64,000 bases of DNA, taken from the NCBI GenBank assembly GCA_026261815.1, contig JAMPIT010000583.1, forward strand, positions 1,426,001 through 1,490,000, written 5' to 3'. The translations under genes and the position numbers were made by a program. The notes beneath the pieces were generated by a model, which was not told the DNA's origin, did not search any database, and worked only from the letters and a program-made list of their open reading frames with translations. This stretch comes from Monarcha castaneiventris obscurior (taxonomy: Eukaryota > Chordata > Aves > Passeriformes > Monarchidae). Positions 14,357-22,693 of this stretch are shown here, piece by piece (the first letter of the stretch is position 1; every line of letters begins with the position of its first letter).

Positions 14357-14405
14357 CAAAAAACAAACCAAAACCAACAGAACACCAAACCAACCAACCA
14401 ACAAA
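14357..14405 (+). repeat. A/C-rich low-complexity tract (CCAA)n-like
   Basis: Degenerate AAAC and CCAA units, ending in four clear CCAA/CAAC repeats. Confidence 0.75.
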
Positions 14406-15344
14406 CTGCACTAGTACTAAAGGAATTATCAGCAAAGATTAGAAGCCCATCAGGTCCCTGCTCTTATCAAGAAGCTTCACTTGTGGGACAGGTAGGGTCA
14501 AGATGACTCAGGAAAAAAACCTGAGAGAAGGAAAATCAATTTGCAGTTTGTGGAAACAGGGACTGCTTGAGATACTGAACACATGTATTGCTCTGAGAGT
14601 CACTGGGTACAAGAATCCACATATTGAGTAAATACCATGATAGCTGAAGGGAAAGAGAAATCCAAAGATTCTAAACAGGTGTAAGGAAAAGAAAACAACA
14701 TGGGGAAGCATTTCCCAACATCAGATTGGAAGAAGGAAAAGAAGGATTGCAGCTGGCCAGCTCCATGGATCCTTAAGGCACATTTATGGGCAGGAAATAA
14801 AAAAAAATGCAAAATTCTGTATGTTTCAGTAACTGAATAATATTTTCCTTTTATTACTGATGAAAGAGAGGTACCAGGCATTTACACTGATGGGCCGAGT
14901 GAAAAGCTGCTGAAAAACCCATCACCAATTCAGTAAAGCAATTCATTAACAAACCTAGGGGTCTAGTGAAGGATTTAAACACATGCTTAACTTCAACAGT
15001 CCCTAAACTCGACAGAACCAACATGACTTCAGTAGATAACAAAAGAAAAAGCAAGCTCCCTGAGAGGAAGGGTCAGTAGCTTTGTATGTAACAAACACCA
15101 GCTTCAGCCCTTGCACACAAAGCACACAACTCAGCTTTAAAACACACAGCCAACTAAGGAACACAGTGAGAGCCATCTCTGAGAAGTGCACCCTTATAGG
15201 CACCCACGCACATGGAGCAATCACTTGGAAACTCAGTCTTTGCAGCACTGGGACCTCTCCAGCTCAGCCCTTGGGGCACTACAGCAGTGCTTCTCCCAAG
15301 GATGGGAACACAGTGTTACCAGGGACAGGACAGGGCCAGCACTG

Positions 15345-15348
15345 CCCC
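15345..15348. repeat. Target-site duplication of solo LTR, left copy
   Basis: CCCC directly before the LTR; the same four bases follow it at 15821-15824. Confidence 0.65.
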
Positions 15349-15820
15349 TGATGCCTTTCCTGGCCTTAAAAATCAAGAGGCGAACACGGTTAGAAGGGGA
15401 AAAAGGGTTTTACCTTGGTATTTATTGTAAGGATCCTTAGGTGCACCATGAACAGGTCGAATACACCTCTGTGCACCCCACCATCACCACCGCAAAGTCC
15501 CCCTCTTCTAGATCTGGTCTTACATTCTAGGTCTTACTAATTAGCATATCTATCAAATATTCCCCAACAAGAGGCTCGAATGAGCCCCCCTCCCTGAGGA
15601 ACCTTCCCCTGGATGGTTCTATCTTAGTTTACAAAATGTGTTCTGGAGAGGACCTTGGGGTCTGGGCACCCTGGCACCCTAACTACGAAGTCTCTAAAAT
15701 GTTTAGTGTCTTAGCTTAACAAACAAGTCCAAGAATGTAGGCAAAAAGGCACCAAGAATACAGAAGTTGCAGAAAGGTATAACAGGGGTTAAAGAAAAGA
15801 CAAAAATCATCATGGCATCA
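15349..15820 (-). mobile_element. Solo LTR, probably class I (ERV1-like)
   Basis: A 472-bp element is bounded by a perfect 7-bp terminal inverted repeat (TGATGCC at 15349-15355, GGCATCA at 15814-15820) and a 4-bp CCCC duplication. Ends of the form TG...CA with a 4-bp duplication fit gammaretrovirus-like (ERV1) integration. Orientation is taken from a polyadenylation signal read on the minus strand (AATAAA, 15421-15426) followed by a short GC-poor U5. Neither side continues into a primer-binding site or polypurine tract, so it is a solo LTR left by recombination between two LTRs. The family name is unknown to me, and a four-base C duplication is weak evidence on its own. Confidence 0.78.
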
Positions 15821-15824
15821 CCCC
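15821..15824. repeat. Target-site duplication of solo LTR, right copy
   Basis: CCCC directly after the LTR end GGCATCA, matching 15345-15348. Confidence 0.65.
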
Positions 15825-16712
15825 AGTCAGGATTTCTCATGGAATTCACCACAGCTGACACTCTCTTCCCCAGAAACCCCAGCCCACATCACTGTGCCCC
15901 TTACAGCACACTCCCCGCCGACTGCAGCTTCCCAAACTGGAGCCACCCCTCTACCTCCACAGCCTGTGCCAACCCCACTGCCTCACCTGGAGCCTGGACA
16001 GGAGGCCCAGGACGAGGTGCTGAGATGCCACATGTCCCCAGCAGCATGCAGCTTCCAAAAGGCTCCAGGCAGAGCTGTGAGGTAACTCTGCTCCAAGCAC
16101 ACTACCACTGCACACCGAGAACACAAGGAGTTTTATCTCCCCTTTTCCAAGCAGGTTTAAATAGCAGCCAGGAATGAGAGCAGCTTCACCTCCCACCCTC
16201 ACACCACAGGCCGTGCTAACACAGAGCAGCTGAGGGTGCCCTGCTTCTCACATCCCCTGCCCTGATGGAGCTGGGCTCATACAGCACCTGTGGCACTTTG
16301 CTGCAGGCAGCTCCTCACCTGCCCAGGAGAAACTGCTCCAGGTTCCAGCTCTGCCCAGGAGAAACCATCTCCAGGTGATTCTCCAGAGCAATTTGGCAGG
16401 GATGGGGTACACCTGTCCCCTGGGCGAGCTGTGTTCTGTTCTCTGTGAGGGGGGTGATTCGTGGCCTTCTCCTTGCTGAAGTTTAATTTGGGCTGTCATT
16501 TGTACATGGAAGTGATGGGAAACCTTGTTTAGTCAAGTATTTTGTGTTTAATGAAACTCTGGATGTAGACTTGGAGATAGAGTTGGTTTATGGGAAAAGA
16601 GAAGGAGATCTCAAACTCTCCATTTTTAACTGGAAAGGTTGGACTTTCACAGTAAATTCTAAGCTTGTTGTATGCTCTCCTTGAGTATGAAATCATACAC
16701 TTTTAAAAGCTC
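15825..16712. other. GC-rich spacer between two LTR insertions
   Basis: Pre-existing host or older repeat DNA between the solo LTR and the provirus. It contains a small duplicated unit CTGCCCAGGAGAAAC at 16319-16333 and 16351-16365 (period 32). Open frames on both strands (up to 136 codons) are not protein-like. Confidence 0.5.
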
Positions 16713-16718
16713 GGAAGC
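16713..16718. repeat. Target-site duplication of provirus, left copy
   Basis: GGAAGC directly precedes the left LTR and is repeated exactly at 20289-20294. A 6-bp duplication is the normal footprint of alpha-/betaretroviral (class II) integrase. Confidence 0.9.
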
Positions 16719-17034
16719 TAATACTTATTAAAATAAGTATTCAGTCAGTGATAAGGAGGCAGGAAGGGCATTTGCTTGCAATTCCAGCAAGAGCATTTTA
16801 TTGCATGCTCACTGCCAAAGGCTGCAGAGGCAAACACGAGGGAACATGGTTGCTCAGTCCAGAGGAAAGATGGGATCAGGGAGCGGGAACCAATGGGAAA
16901 GCCCTGGAGGAGTGACCAGGCTGACAGACACCCGCAGAATCCAAACCGGGACTGGCCATCCCAAGGAGCAATCCACCTCGGGGGGGGAGACCCTCCGGCC
17001 ACCCCAGCACAATGTAAGTTCCCGGGCCACCACA
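16719..17034 (-). repeat. 3' LTR of the provirus (316 bp)
   Basis: It shares about 97% identity with 19974-20288. On the minus strand it starts TGTGGTGGCCCGGGAA, carries an AATAAA signal (16797-16802) close to its 3' part and ends AAGTATTA. An inverted CCAAT box (CCCATTGG on the minus strand) lies upstream of the signal. The 3' location follows from the polypurine tract just beyond 17034. Confidence 0.92.
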
Positions 17035-17047
17035 ACTGCTCCTTTTT
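17035..17047 (-). other. Polypurine tract of the provirus
   Basis: On the minus strand AAAAAGGAGCAG plus one T abuts the start of the 3' LTR. This is the expected position and composition of the plus-strand priming site. Confidence 0.75.
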
Positions 17048-17335
17048 GTATTAGACTAAGAGGCCTCCCCCAGGTATCCCAAAACCCAGCATCCCAAAAA
17101 CTTAACATGTACAGAACAACAACAATTATCAGAGTCACCCAAAGCTCAATGTCTCAACAACCCAAATATACATAATCAGAAACACCCCCAACCCAGTGTC
17201 CCAATAAGTCCTCAGATCTTTCAGATGATTTTCTTTCTGCATGCTGGACGATGTCACAGGCAGAGGTGAGGTTGAAGCAGCACAGTTCTTTCTGGGCTGT
17301 GGCAGAGTTCAAGCACACCTGCAGGTGGTACCAGG
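17048..17335 (-). pseudogene. Env transmembrane-subunit-like remnant, broken
   Basis: One minus-strand frame has features of the end of a retroviral Env transmembrane protein. A Cys-Cys pair followed by Phe (codons at 17277-17282), with one more cysteine about ten residues before it, resembles the disulfide-linking motif of gamma-type Env but with a wider spacing than the classic CX6CC. A potential N-glycosylation site (Asn-Leu-Thr) follows. A hydrophobic, Ile/Val/Leu-rich segment suited to span a membrane lies at about 17103-17144. A TGA at 17154-17156 interrupts the frame just before that segment, and the open frame then runs on through the polypurine tract into the LTR. No surface subunit, furin site or fusion peptide is clear. 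The product, if any, would be non-functional. The assignment is inference from motif order and from its position next to the 3' LTR. Confidence 0.5.
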
Positions 17336-17962
17336 AGCATTCAGAGGACAGTAGGGTGATAGGTGTTGGGTGCTGGGCATCATGATGATGAGTGTGGGCA
17401 CAGGCTCTGGAAGTTGCTTCCGTTGGGATTCAAACAGAGTTAAAACTTTGCAATTTTCAAATGGAGGGGGGCCTTTCCCTTCTCCCCTTTCCCAAAGGTT
17501 TGGGGAAATGGGAATGGCATAGGGGTTACAGGGATATGGGAACCCGTGGCTAAGGAAAAGCCTAGCAGAGGGGTAGTAGTAGGGAACATTAACTGTTGGG
17601 GAAATAACAGAATGGGGTAGGATCTGGGGAGACACCACAGGTGTCCAACTTAGCCTTTCACAGTCTCGTTTGCAGTTCTGGCTCTCGGGACTGCGTGTGT
17701 CTGTTTCTGTTGCGGTCATCAATGCTGGCTTGCATCATCTTTGCTTCCAGGCGACAGATGTTTCATCTTTTGACTGCACTTTGTTCTTCTTGATTGGTGT
17801 TATGTCTGCAGCAATGATGTTTGCTGGGCTGGTGCAGTTCTTCTCTGGCAGCTTCCAGGTGTCATCTGTGGCTTTTGGCTTTTTCACTTCAGTCCTTTGG
17901 TCCTCACACTCAGTAACAGAATCTGAAAAGTCAGTTTTGCTCCTTTGGCTGCTGTTTTGCAT
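17309..17962 (-). pseudogene. Unassigned proviral coding remnant with internal stop
   Basis: Two open segments in the same minus-strand frame (17962-17735 and 17722-17309) are separated by a TGA at 17735-17737. The first is rich in Lys, Asp, Glu, Ser and Thr; the second is rich in Pro, Tyr and Ser. They differ in frame from the Env-like remnant downstream. They could be Gag linker, Env surface subunit or sequence acquired by recombination; I cannot tell which. No catalytic or zinc-knuckle motif is visible. Confidence 0.35.
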
Positions 17963-18089
17963 CTTCTGGCTATGCCTGCCAGCTGCTCAGGTTTACTGCT
18001 TCCCCTACAATGCTTTCACAGCTTTCTGGGAACAGTCTGAGTCCTACAGCCTGGCTCCTGCAACCCCCCCTCTTTTTCTGCTGTTCTTG

Positions 18090-19130
18090 CAGCACAGGAG
18101 CAGGGGATGCGGGCAGAGCCGGGGCCGAGGTGAAAGGCAGCACTTGGGCGGGGTTCTCGCAGCCGGAGCAGGGCGGCGGCAGCAGCTCGGTAGCCTCAGG
18201 GCATTTACGAAGCCGCGGCGGAGCCGGCAGAGGCCGGGCGTGGCCCCGCAGTGCCGCAGCCGCGGGGAAGCGGCCGGGGCCGGCCGGCACATTTGGGACA
18301 GAGCGTCTCTCTAGGAGCTGGCTCCAGCTCACTGCCACACTGGGGGGAGCCAAGTCCACGATGTTAAAAACAAGAGAGTACTGTCCTTTTAACTTTCGCA
18401 CCACGTGGCTGGCCGGGGCTAGGCACACCGAGCGCGGGGTCCGATCTCGGGCCGGCTGCATGGCTGGCCTGGGCGAGCCCTCGCCTCGGCGAAGAGCCAG
18501 GCACGAACTGGCAGGGGGTCGCCGGTGGGCACAGCCGCATCGGCGACGGGGGAGGAACGCTTTGCCGGGGCTCTCGGGAACGGCGGGGCGGGCGGCCCGT
18601 CGGGGCTGCCGCGGGGGAGGAGAGGTCTGCAGCCGGTCAGCAGCCCGAAGGGGTCTGGGCCGGCCACGCTGCGTGCTGCTCGGGAGACTGAAAGCGGCGG
18701 GGCCAGGCTTCCTGACCTGCCACACTCGCTGCTGCTTTTTCAGTCTGTGTTCTAAAGATACTAGATACCCCCTGTTTCTAGTATCGTCAGGCTGTTTCAA
18801 GCCTCTTAGGGAGTCTTTAAATTCCGCTTTTTTCTGCGGCTGCAAGTCCTCGGGGCTTATGTTAAAGCTCCTGCGAGGCTGCTGGGGAAAGTCTGGGATA
18901 CAGGAGGGAGAGGCAGTGTCCGCGGCTCGCAGGGGACTCCCGATGGAGGGAGGGGGACCTGACACGACGCGAATCGACGCGAGGGAGGGGCCCGGGACGG
19001 AGCGGGGGCCGCGCGCGGTAACGGGAGCGGGAGCAGGAACAGGAGGGGGGGCGCGCGCGGGCGGCAAGCCCGCCACTGCGGCCGCGGGCGCCACGTGGTG
19101 TCCGCCATCTTGGATGAGGGAAGCGGAGCC
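18090..19130. other. CpG-rich core inside the provirus
   Basis: About 1 kb with very high GC and frequent CG dinucleotides (for example 18520-18680 and 18960-19090), unlike the surrounding DNA and unlike the usually CpG-depleted interior of an old methylated provirus. Both strands stay open for hundreds of codons (18010-19374 on +, 17970-19202 on -), because stop codons are rare in such composition. Read on the minus strand the frame is rich in Ala, Pro and Arg. Its part near 18760-18870 is less biased and charged, which could be a Gag linker between matrix and capsid. An acquired CpG-island-like host fragment is the main alternative. Confidence 0.55.
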
Positions 19131-19278
19131 GGCAAAATTGAAATTAAAAACTGCAGCTTGGATTGCCGTGTGGGCCATGCTGCCATCGCGATCTTGGAAC
19201 AAATCTGGAGCGGCAAGAACCGGGGAAGTGGATACAGGAAAGGGGGTTGGGATAGAGCTGGAGGTAGTTTGGCCTTCA

Positions 19279-19683
19279 CTACCTCAGGCAGGGGACAAAG
19301 GAGACCAGGAGGCAGCAGGGAGACGGTGGCACCCCTGTGCACTTTGGCAGACTCCATCTCCGGGTTTCCTTTGAATTAGGACAGAGGGAGTAGGAACACA
19401 GGGGGAGGAAAGCGGCAGAGGGTTTTTTTACACTGGGATTAACATTTTTAAACGGTTTTACAAAATTATCAACGGCTTTTGCTAAGTTATAAAGCAGATA
19501 CCCTCTTCCAGACATAAACAACCATCTTACAAAGCGTTTTAAATACTCGATTAGCCATTGCTTGAATAACCATTGAATAAAATGTTTTAAACCCTCCCTG
19601 GTATAACGAAAATTCTCACGAACAAGGGCTCTCAAAACTGGGAAAAAAGCTTCCCGCAGGAGATGAGAAAATTCTGTTCCCAT
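19279..19683 (-). pseudogene. gag: Gag N-terminal (matrix-like) fragment
   Basis: The ATG at 19683 opens a minus-strand frame of about 134 codons, beginning Met-Gly, a typical myristoylation context for retroviral matrix. It is followed by an amphipathic, Trp/Phe/Arg/Lys-rich helical stretch of about 80 residues that is matrix-like. The start lies about 270 bases after the primer-binding site, a normal leader length. An upstream in-frame ATG at 19737 is less likely because it would bury the Met-Gly. The frame closes at 19279; Pro/Ala-rich coding potential continues in another frame from about 19202 downward, implying a frameshift. Capsid, nucleocapsid zinc knuckles and pol are not seen. Assignment rests on position and composition, not on a search. 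Confidence 0.6.
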
Positions 19684-19953
19684 CTCCCTTCTCTTCCCAA
19701 CCTCGAGGTAAAAGAAATTTAAAAGAAAAGGATACAAAGGTGACCCATATTACCTTTGGGGTCAAATAAAATCTCAAGGGTGGTCCACTGACTCAGACCA
19801 GTCTTCTCTTTCCGTAGAAGGTTGTTGGTCTTCCCCGCCGAGCCGCTGATAAAACTCAGAGGTTGCTTTGGGGTAATGGCTGCTCCGAAAGGCAACTTTA
19901 ATTCCAGCGAGGAAGCTGTGCTGGAGACGCTCTCCAGGGACGGTTTGAGGCCA

Positions 19954-19971
19954 TCTCGCGTTCAGGCGCCA
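19954..19971 (-). other. Primer-binding site, lysine-tRNA type
   Basis: The minus strand reads TGGCGCCTGAACGCGAGA two bases after the 5' LTR end. The TGGCGCC-GAAC core matches the 3' end of tRNA-Lys, the primer used by many betaretroviruses and lentiviruses; the last bases diverge. Confidence 0.8.
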
Positions 19972-19973
19972 TT

Positions 19974-20288
19974 TAATACTTATTAAAATAAGTATTCAGT
20001 CAGTGACAAGGAGGCAGGAAGGGCATTTGCTTGCAATTCCAGCAAGAGCATTTTATTGTATGCTTACTGCCAAAGGCTGCAGAGGCAAACACGAGGGAAC
20101 ATGGTTGCTCAGTCCAGGGGAAAGATGGGATCAGGGAGCGGGAACCAATGGGAAAGCCCTGGAGGAGTGACCAGGCTGACAGACACCCGCGGAATCCAAA
20201 CCGGGACCGGCCATCCCAAGGAGCAGTCCACCTCGGGGGGGAAACCCTCCGGCCATCCCAGCACAGTGTAAGTTCCCGGGCCACCACA
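19974..20288 (-). promoter_or_regulatory. 5' LTR of the provirus (315 bp)
   Basis: The LTR is a near-identical partner of 16719-17034. It would contain the proviral promoter; an inverted CCAAT box and the AATAAA signal are present as in the 3' copy. The minus-strand end AAGTATTA is followed by AA and the primer-binding site, which fixes this as the 5' copy. Confidence 0.92.
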
Positions 20289-20294
20289 GGAAGC
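20289..20294. repeat. Target-site duplication of provirus, right copy
   Basis: GGAAGC, identical to 16713-16718. Confidence 0.9.
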
Positions 20295-20433
20295 TGTCTT
20301 TAAATGTGTGAATTTTTCTCTATTAGATCCATGGAAAAGTTTAATGTTTTAATACTGTAGAGACTTGAAAATTAGCAAATTGGCAAAAAACAAATGTTTT
20401 CCTTACTGGTATCATTAATGTTGATGGAATAGA

Positions 20434-20438
20434 AGAGG
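20434..20438. repeat. Target-site duplication of ERVL-like LTR, left copy
   Basis: AGAGG directly before TGTAGCAGG; repeated at 21743-21747. Confidence 0.8.
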
Positions 20439-21742
20439 TGTAGCAGGTTGAATTTGGTTCCCCAGGCGGAACACCAATTTGTGTAGCAGTTTAAGGGTTG
20501 ACTGTGGGCACTAGCCCTCCCCACCCCCCGATGTCCTTGCAGTGAGATAAGCTGTAGGAGGAAAAGCAAAAGCAGGCACACAACTTGAAAGAAGGGAAAA
20601 AAAGTTTAATTAACACCCAGATGTTAAAACAACAGAACGAACTGTTCAGAGCCATACCCACTTTCTCCCCTTTTCCAAAATCAGGGTCACAGTCCTAGGA
20701 AAAGGGGAAGAAAAGTGGGTTTCCCTCTAGCTTGACGTGGCTACACAAACTGCTACTCTTTACCTTTTTTTTTCCATGAGCCCTTTCGCAGCTCTCACAA
20801 CTGCTAAAAACTAGGCTTTTCACATGGGGCTAATTACTAGTTTAAGAATGAACCAGTTTTCTTTTTGGACTTGAACATTTAGGCTTTCTCTCGCCACCAG
20901 GCTACAGAAATAAGCCTCTCCCTGCTTTTATGTATATAGCCTGGCATAGGCACTCTAGCCGTTTTACAAGCCACTCGAGAAAAAGAAATGCCCATTCCCC
21001 CACGTTCTTAACATGGATTAAGGAGACAAACAGTCTGCGATATCACAGTTTATACCACGCAAGGCAGGAGGATGTTTAAGTTCCCCGCGCCGAGTCCACG
21101 CAGTGCAGCCTTGCAGCTCCGTCCCACGTGACCCCGCCTTCTCCTCCTCTCTGGCTCTGAAGCCGCCATGTTGCCGGGTGGTTTCCCTTGCCTCTTCTTG
21201 CTGCATTGCACAGTCTGGAGAGGGGTGTCCTTTCCTCTATTCCGCTGCGAAGTTTACTGGCTGCTCTGAAGGCTCTGGTTCAGACGACCTCCGCCCTGGA
21301 GCCGGCAGCCACCCCCCGCAGCTCAGGAGAACAGCTCCCCCCCCCCGTAAATCTGAGTCCGTGCTGCAGCACAAATCCCCAGGGGCAGAGGGCAGGAGCC
21401 CTGTCCCCAGCCGCGCAGGCCGGGGGAAGGGGGGCACCCCTCCGTCTCTGCCGTCCCCGCACCGAGCTGGAACGGAAGCCCGGGGGCCCCCGAACTTTGC
21501 CCCCCTCCTCACCGGGAGAAGGAGGGGAGGAGGCAGGAGGCAGGGGCGCCCCATCCCCGGGCCCACAGGCTCCAGGAACGGGGCCTACCCCTCTCCCTTT
21601 CACTCCCGGCCCTGCACCCACCTGAGCCGGGAAACTGCATCTCCTAAAACTCCCGCCCTCCGTGGGGCTTAAATATGTAAAATTTCGAGAAGCGCATTGG
21701 CCCAGAGGGCTGTCTGTCAAGTTTTGACTAACCCCCACAACA
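20439..21742 (-). mobile_element. Long ERVL-like solo LTR (1.3 kb)
   Basis: A 1,304-bp element with TGT...ACA ends lies inside a 5-bp AGAGG duplication, the length typical of class III (ERVL) integration. On the minus strand it starts TGTTGTGGGGGTTAG. It has a CCAAT box (21696-21700 read in reverse) and a TATA-like ATATTTAAG (21668-21676) within the first 75 bases, a GC-rich body (21100-21650) and an ATTAAA polyadenylation variant at 20605-20610. So U3 is very short and the transcribed part very long. No primer-binding site or coding region adjoins it. The length is high for an LTR; an undetected internal insertion or a composite element is possible. Confidence 0.78.
21668..21700 (-). promoter_or_regulatory. 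CCAAT and TATA-like promoter of the LTR
   Basis: The minus strand reads GGCCAATGCG and, about 20 bases further, CATATTTAAG. Order and spacing fit a polymerase II core promoter that directs transcription leftward into the LTR body. Confidence 0.6.
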
Positions 21743-21747
21743 AGAGG
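21743..21747. repeat. Target-site duplication of ERVL-like LTR, right copy
   Basis: AGAGG directly after the LTR end CAACA, matching 20434-20438. Confidence 0.8.
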
Positions 21748-22616
21748 TTACATTTCTTTTAATGCTCCATACTTGGGTATGCACTGGCTGCTGCCAGGGT
21801 AATACAATTTTATTCCCTGTTGTTTGGTATCATAAACTGGACCCTTCACCATCACTGCTCTGCTGTGGGTAAATTTTAACTTGACATTCCCCACCAGGGC
21901 ATTACAAACTACCAGGTCTTTGTTATGTTTGCCAGTGTATGCCTTGTATAATATTCACACTGGCTTTAGATGGGTTTTGAAGAGGGTATTTTTGTTTGTT
22001 TATTTATTATTATTTTTATTTTAAACATGGATGTAGCTCAGTGGGTTGCATTTGATAGCAGGTGTTATCTTAAAGAAAATACCATGATAATAAAACAGTT
22101 GTGAGACAACAGTGAAGTTAGCATACTTAATGAGCATGAGCTATAAAAGTCTTGTAGGGATAAAGGTTGTATGTTGCAGGAAATGAAATAATCAGTTGCA
22201 GTTATACACTGGTAAAAACTTTCCAGCTTTAAATGTATTAGTTTCATGTTTCAGCACTGCCTGGTCTTCCTCCATATGTGCTAGGACATAGAATACTAAA
22301 CCCTGTGACATTTTAAATAAAAACTCTTGTTTGTAGCTTTCATTCATCTGTTTGCTAATGCTGCCATAGCAGAATATTTGAAAATGTAAAAGCTTCACAT
22401 TAAACTGCTTAGATTGTTAGAACAAGAATCTGCCAAAAAATCTTGATTGTTTCTTCATATTGTCATCTTCACCTGATATTTTTATTTTTATCCTGCACTA
22501 GTTTCTCGTAGAGTTTGGAGTTTCATTTTAGATGGCATAGATGGCAACACCAGTGTCCTGTTAATTCAGGGCAGCTCCTTTCTGCTCTTGCTGCAATTCT
22601 TTCATGCCTCTGCCTA

Positions 22617-22693
22617 TTTATATATATAGATATATAGATATAGATATATATATATATTATCTCTCTCTGTCTCTCTCTCTATATATATATATA
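22617..22693. repeat. Compound (TA)/(GATA)/(CT) microsatellite
   Basis: TATA and TAGATA units pass into a CT/GT tract (about 22660-22680) and back into (AT)n. Confidence 0.95.

Larger units (their letters stand above)
8791..15344. other. Long AT-rich intergenic stretch, no gene seen
   Basis: About 6.5 kb without a recognised element. Small items inside are listed separately: a near-palindrome at 10978, a 22-bp direct repeat at 13135/13227 and an A/C-rich tract at 14357. Sequence becomes GC-richer from about 15200 on approach to the LTR cluster. Confidence 0.55.
16719..20288 (-). mobile_element. Defective class II (ERVK-like) endogenous provirus
   Basis: This complete 3,570-bp insertion is in minus orientation: 5' LTR 19974-20288, primer-binding site 19954-19971, Gag start 19683, CpG-rich centre, Env-like remnant near 17050-17335, polypurine tract 17035-17047, 3' LTR 16719-17034, all inside a 6-bp GGAAGC duplication. 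The internal part is about 2.9 kb, less than half that of a replication-competent betaretrovirus. I see no protease, reverse-transcriptase or integrase motif, so it could only have moved with proteins supplied by another virus, or it lost pol after insertion. The LTRs differ at about 10 of 315 sites (all transitions) plus one G-run indel. That implies insertion millions of years ago, the exact age depending on the lineage rate. The LTR ends are TG...TA instead of the usual TG...CA. Confidence 0.9.

Noticed and set aside
17970..19202. 410-codon minus-strand frame as an intact retroviral gene
   Set aside because: It is in the right orientation but out of frame with the matrix-like start at 19683, biased in composition, and has no capsid, zinc-knuckle, protease or polymerase motif that I can point to. 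Kept only as a possible Gag remnant.
18010..19374. 454-codon open frame on the + strand
   Set aside because: It is antisense to the provirus, overlaps a 410-codon frame on the other strand, and lies in very GC-rich sequence where stop codons are rare. Composition is Gly/Arg/Ala-rich with no domain.
21103..21672. CpG-rich segment with several overlapping frames as a host CpG-island promoter and first exon
   Set aside because: It is inside an element with LTR ends and an exact 5-bp duplication, so retroviral origin is better supported.
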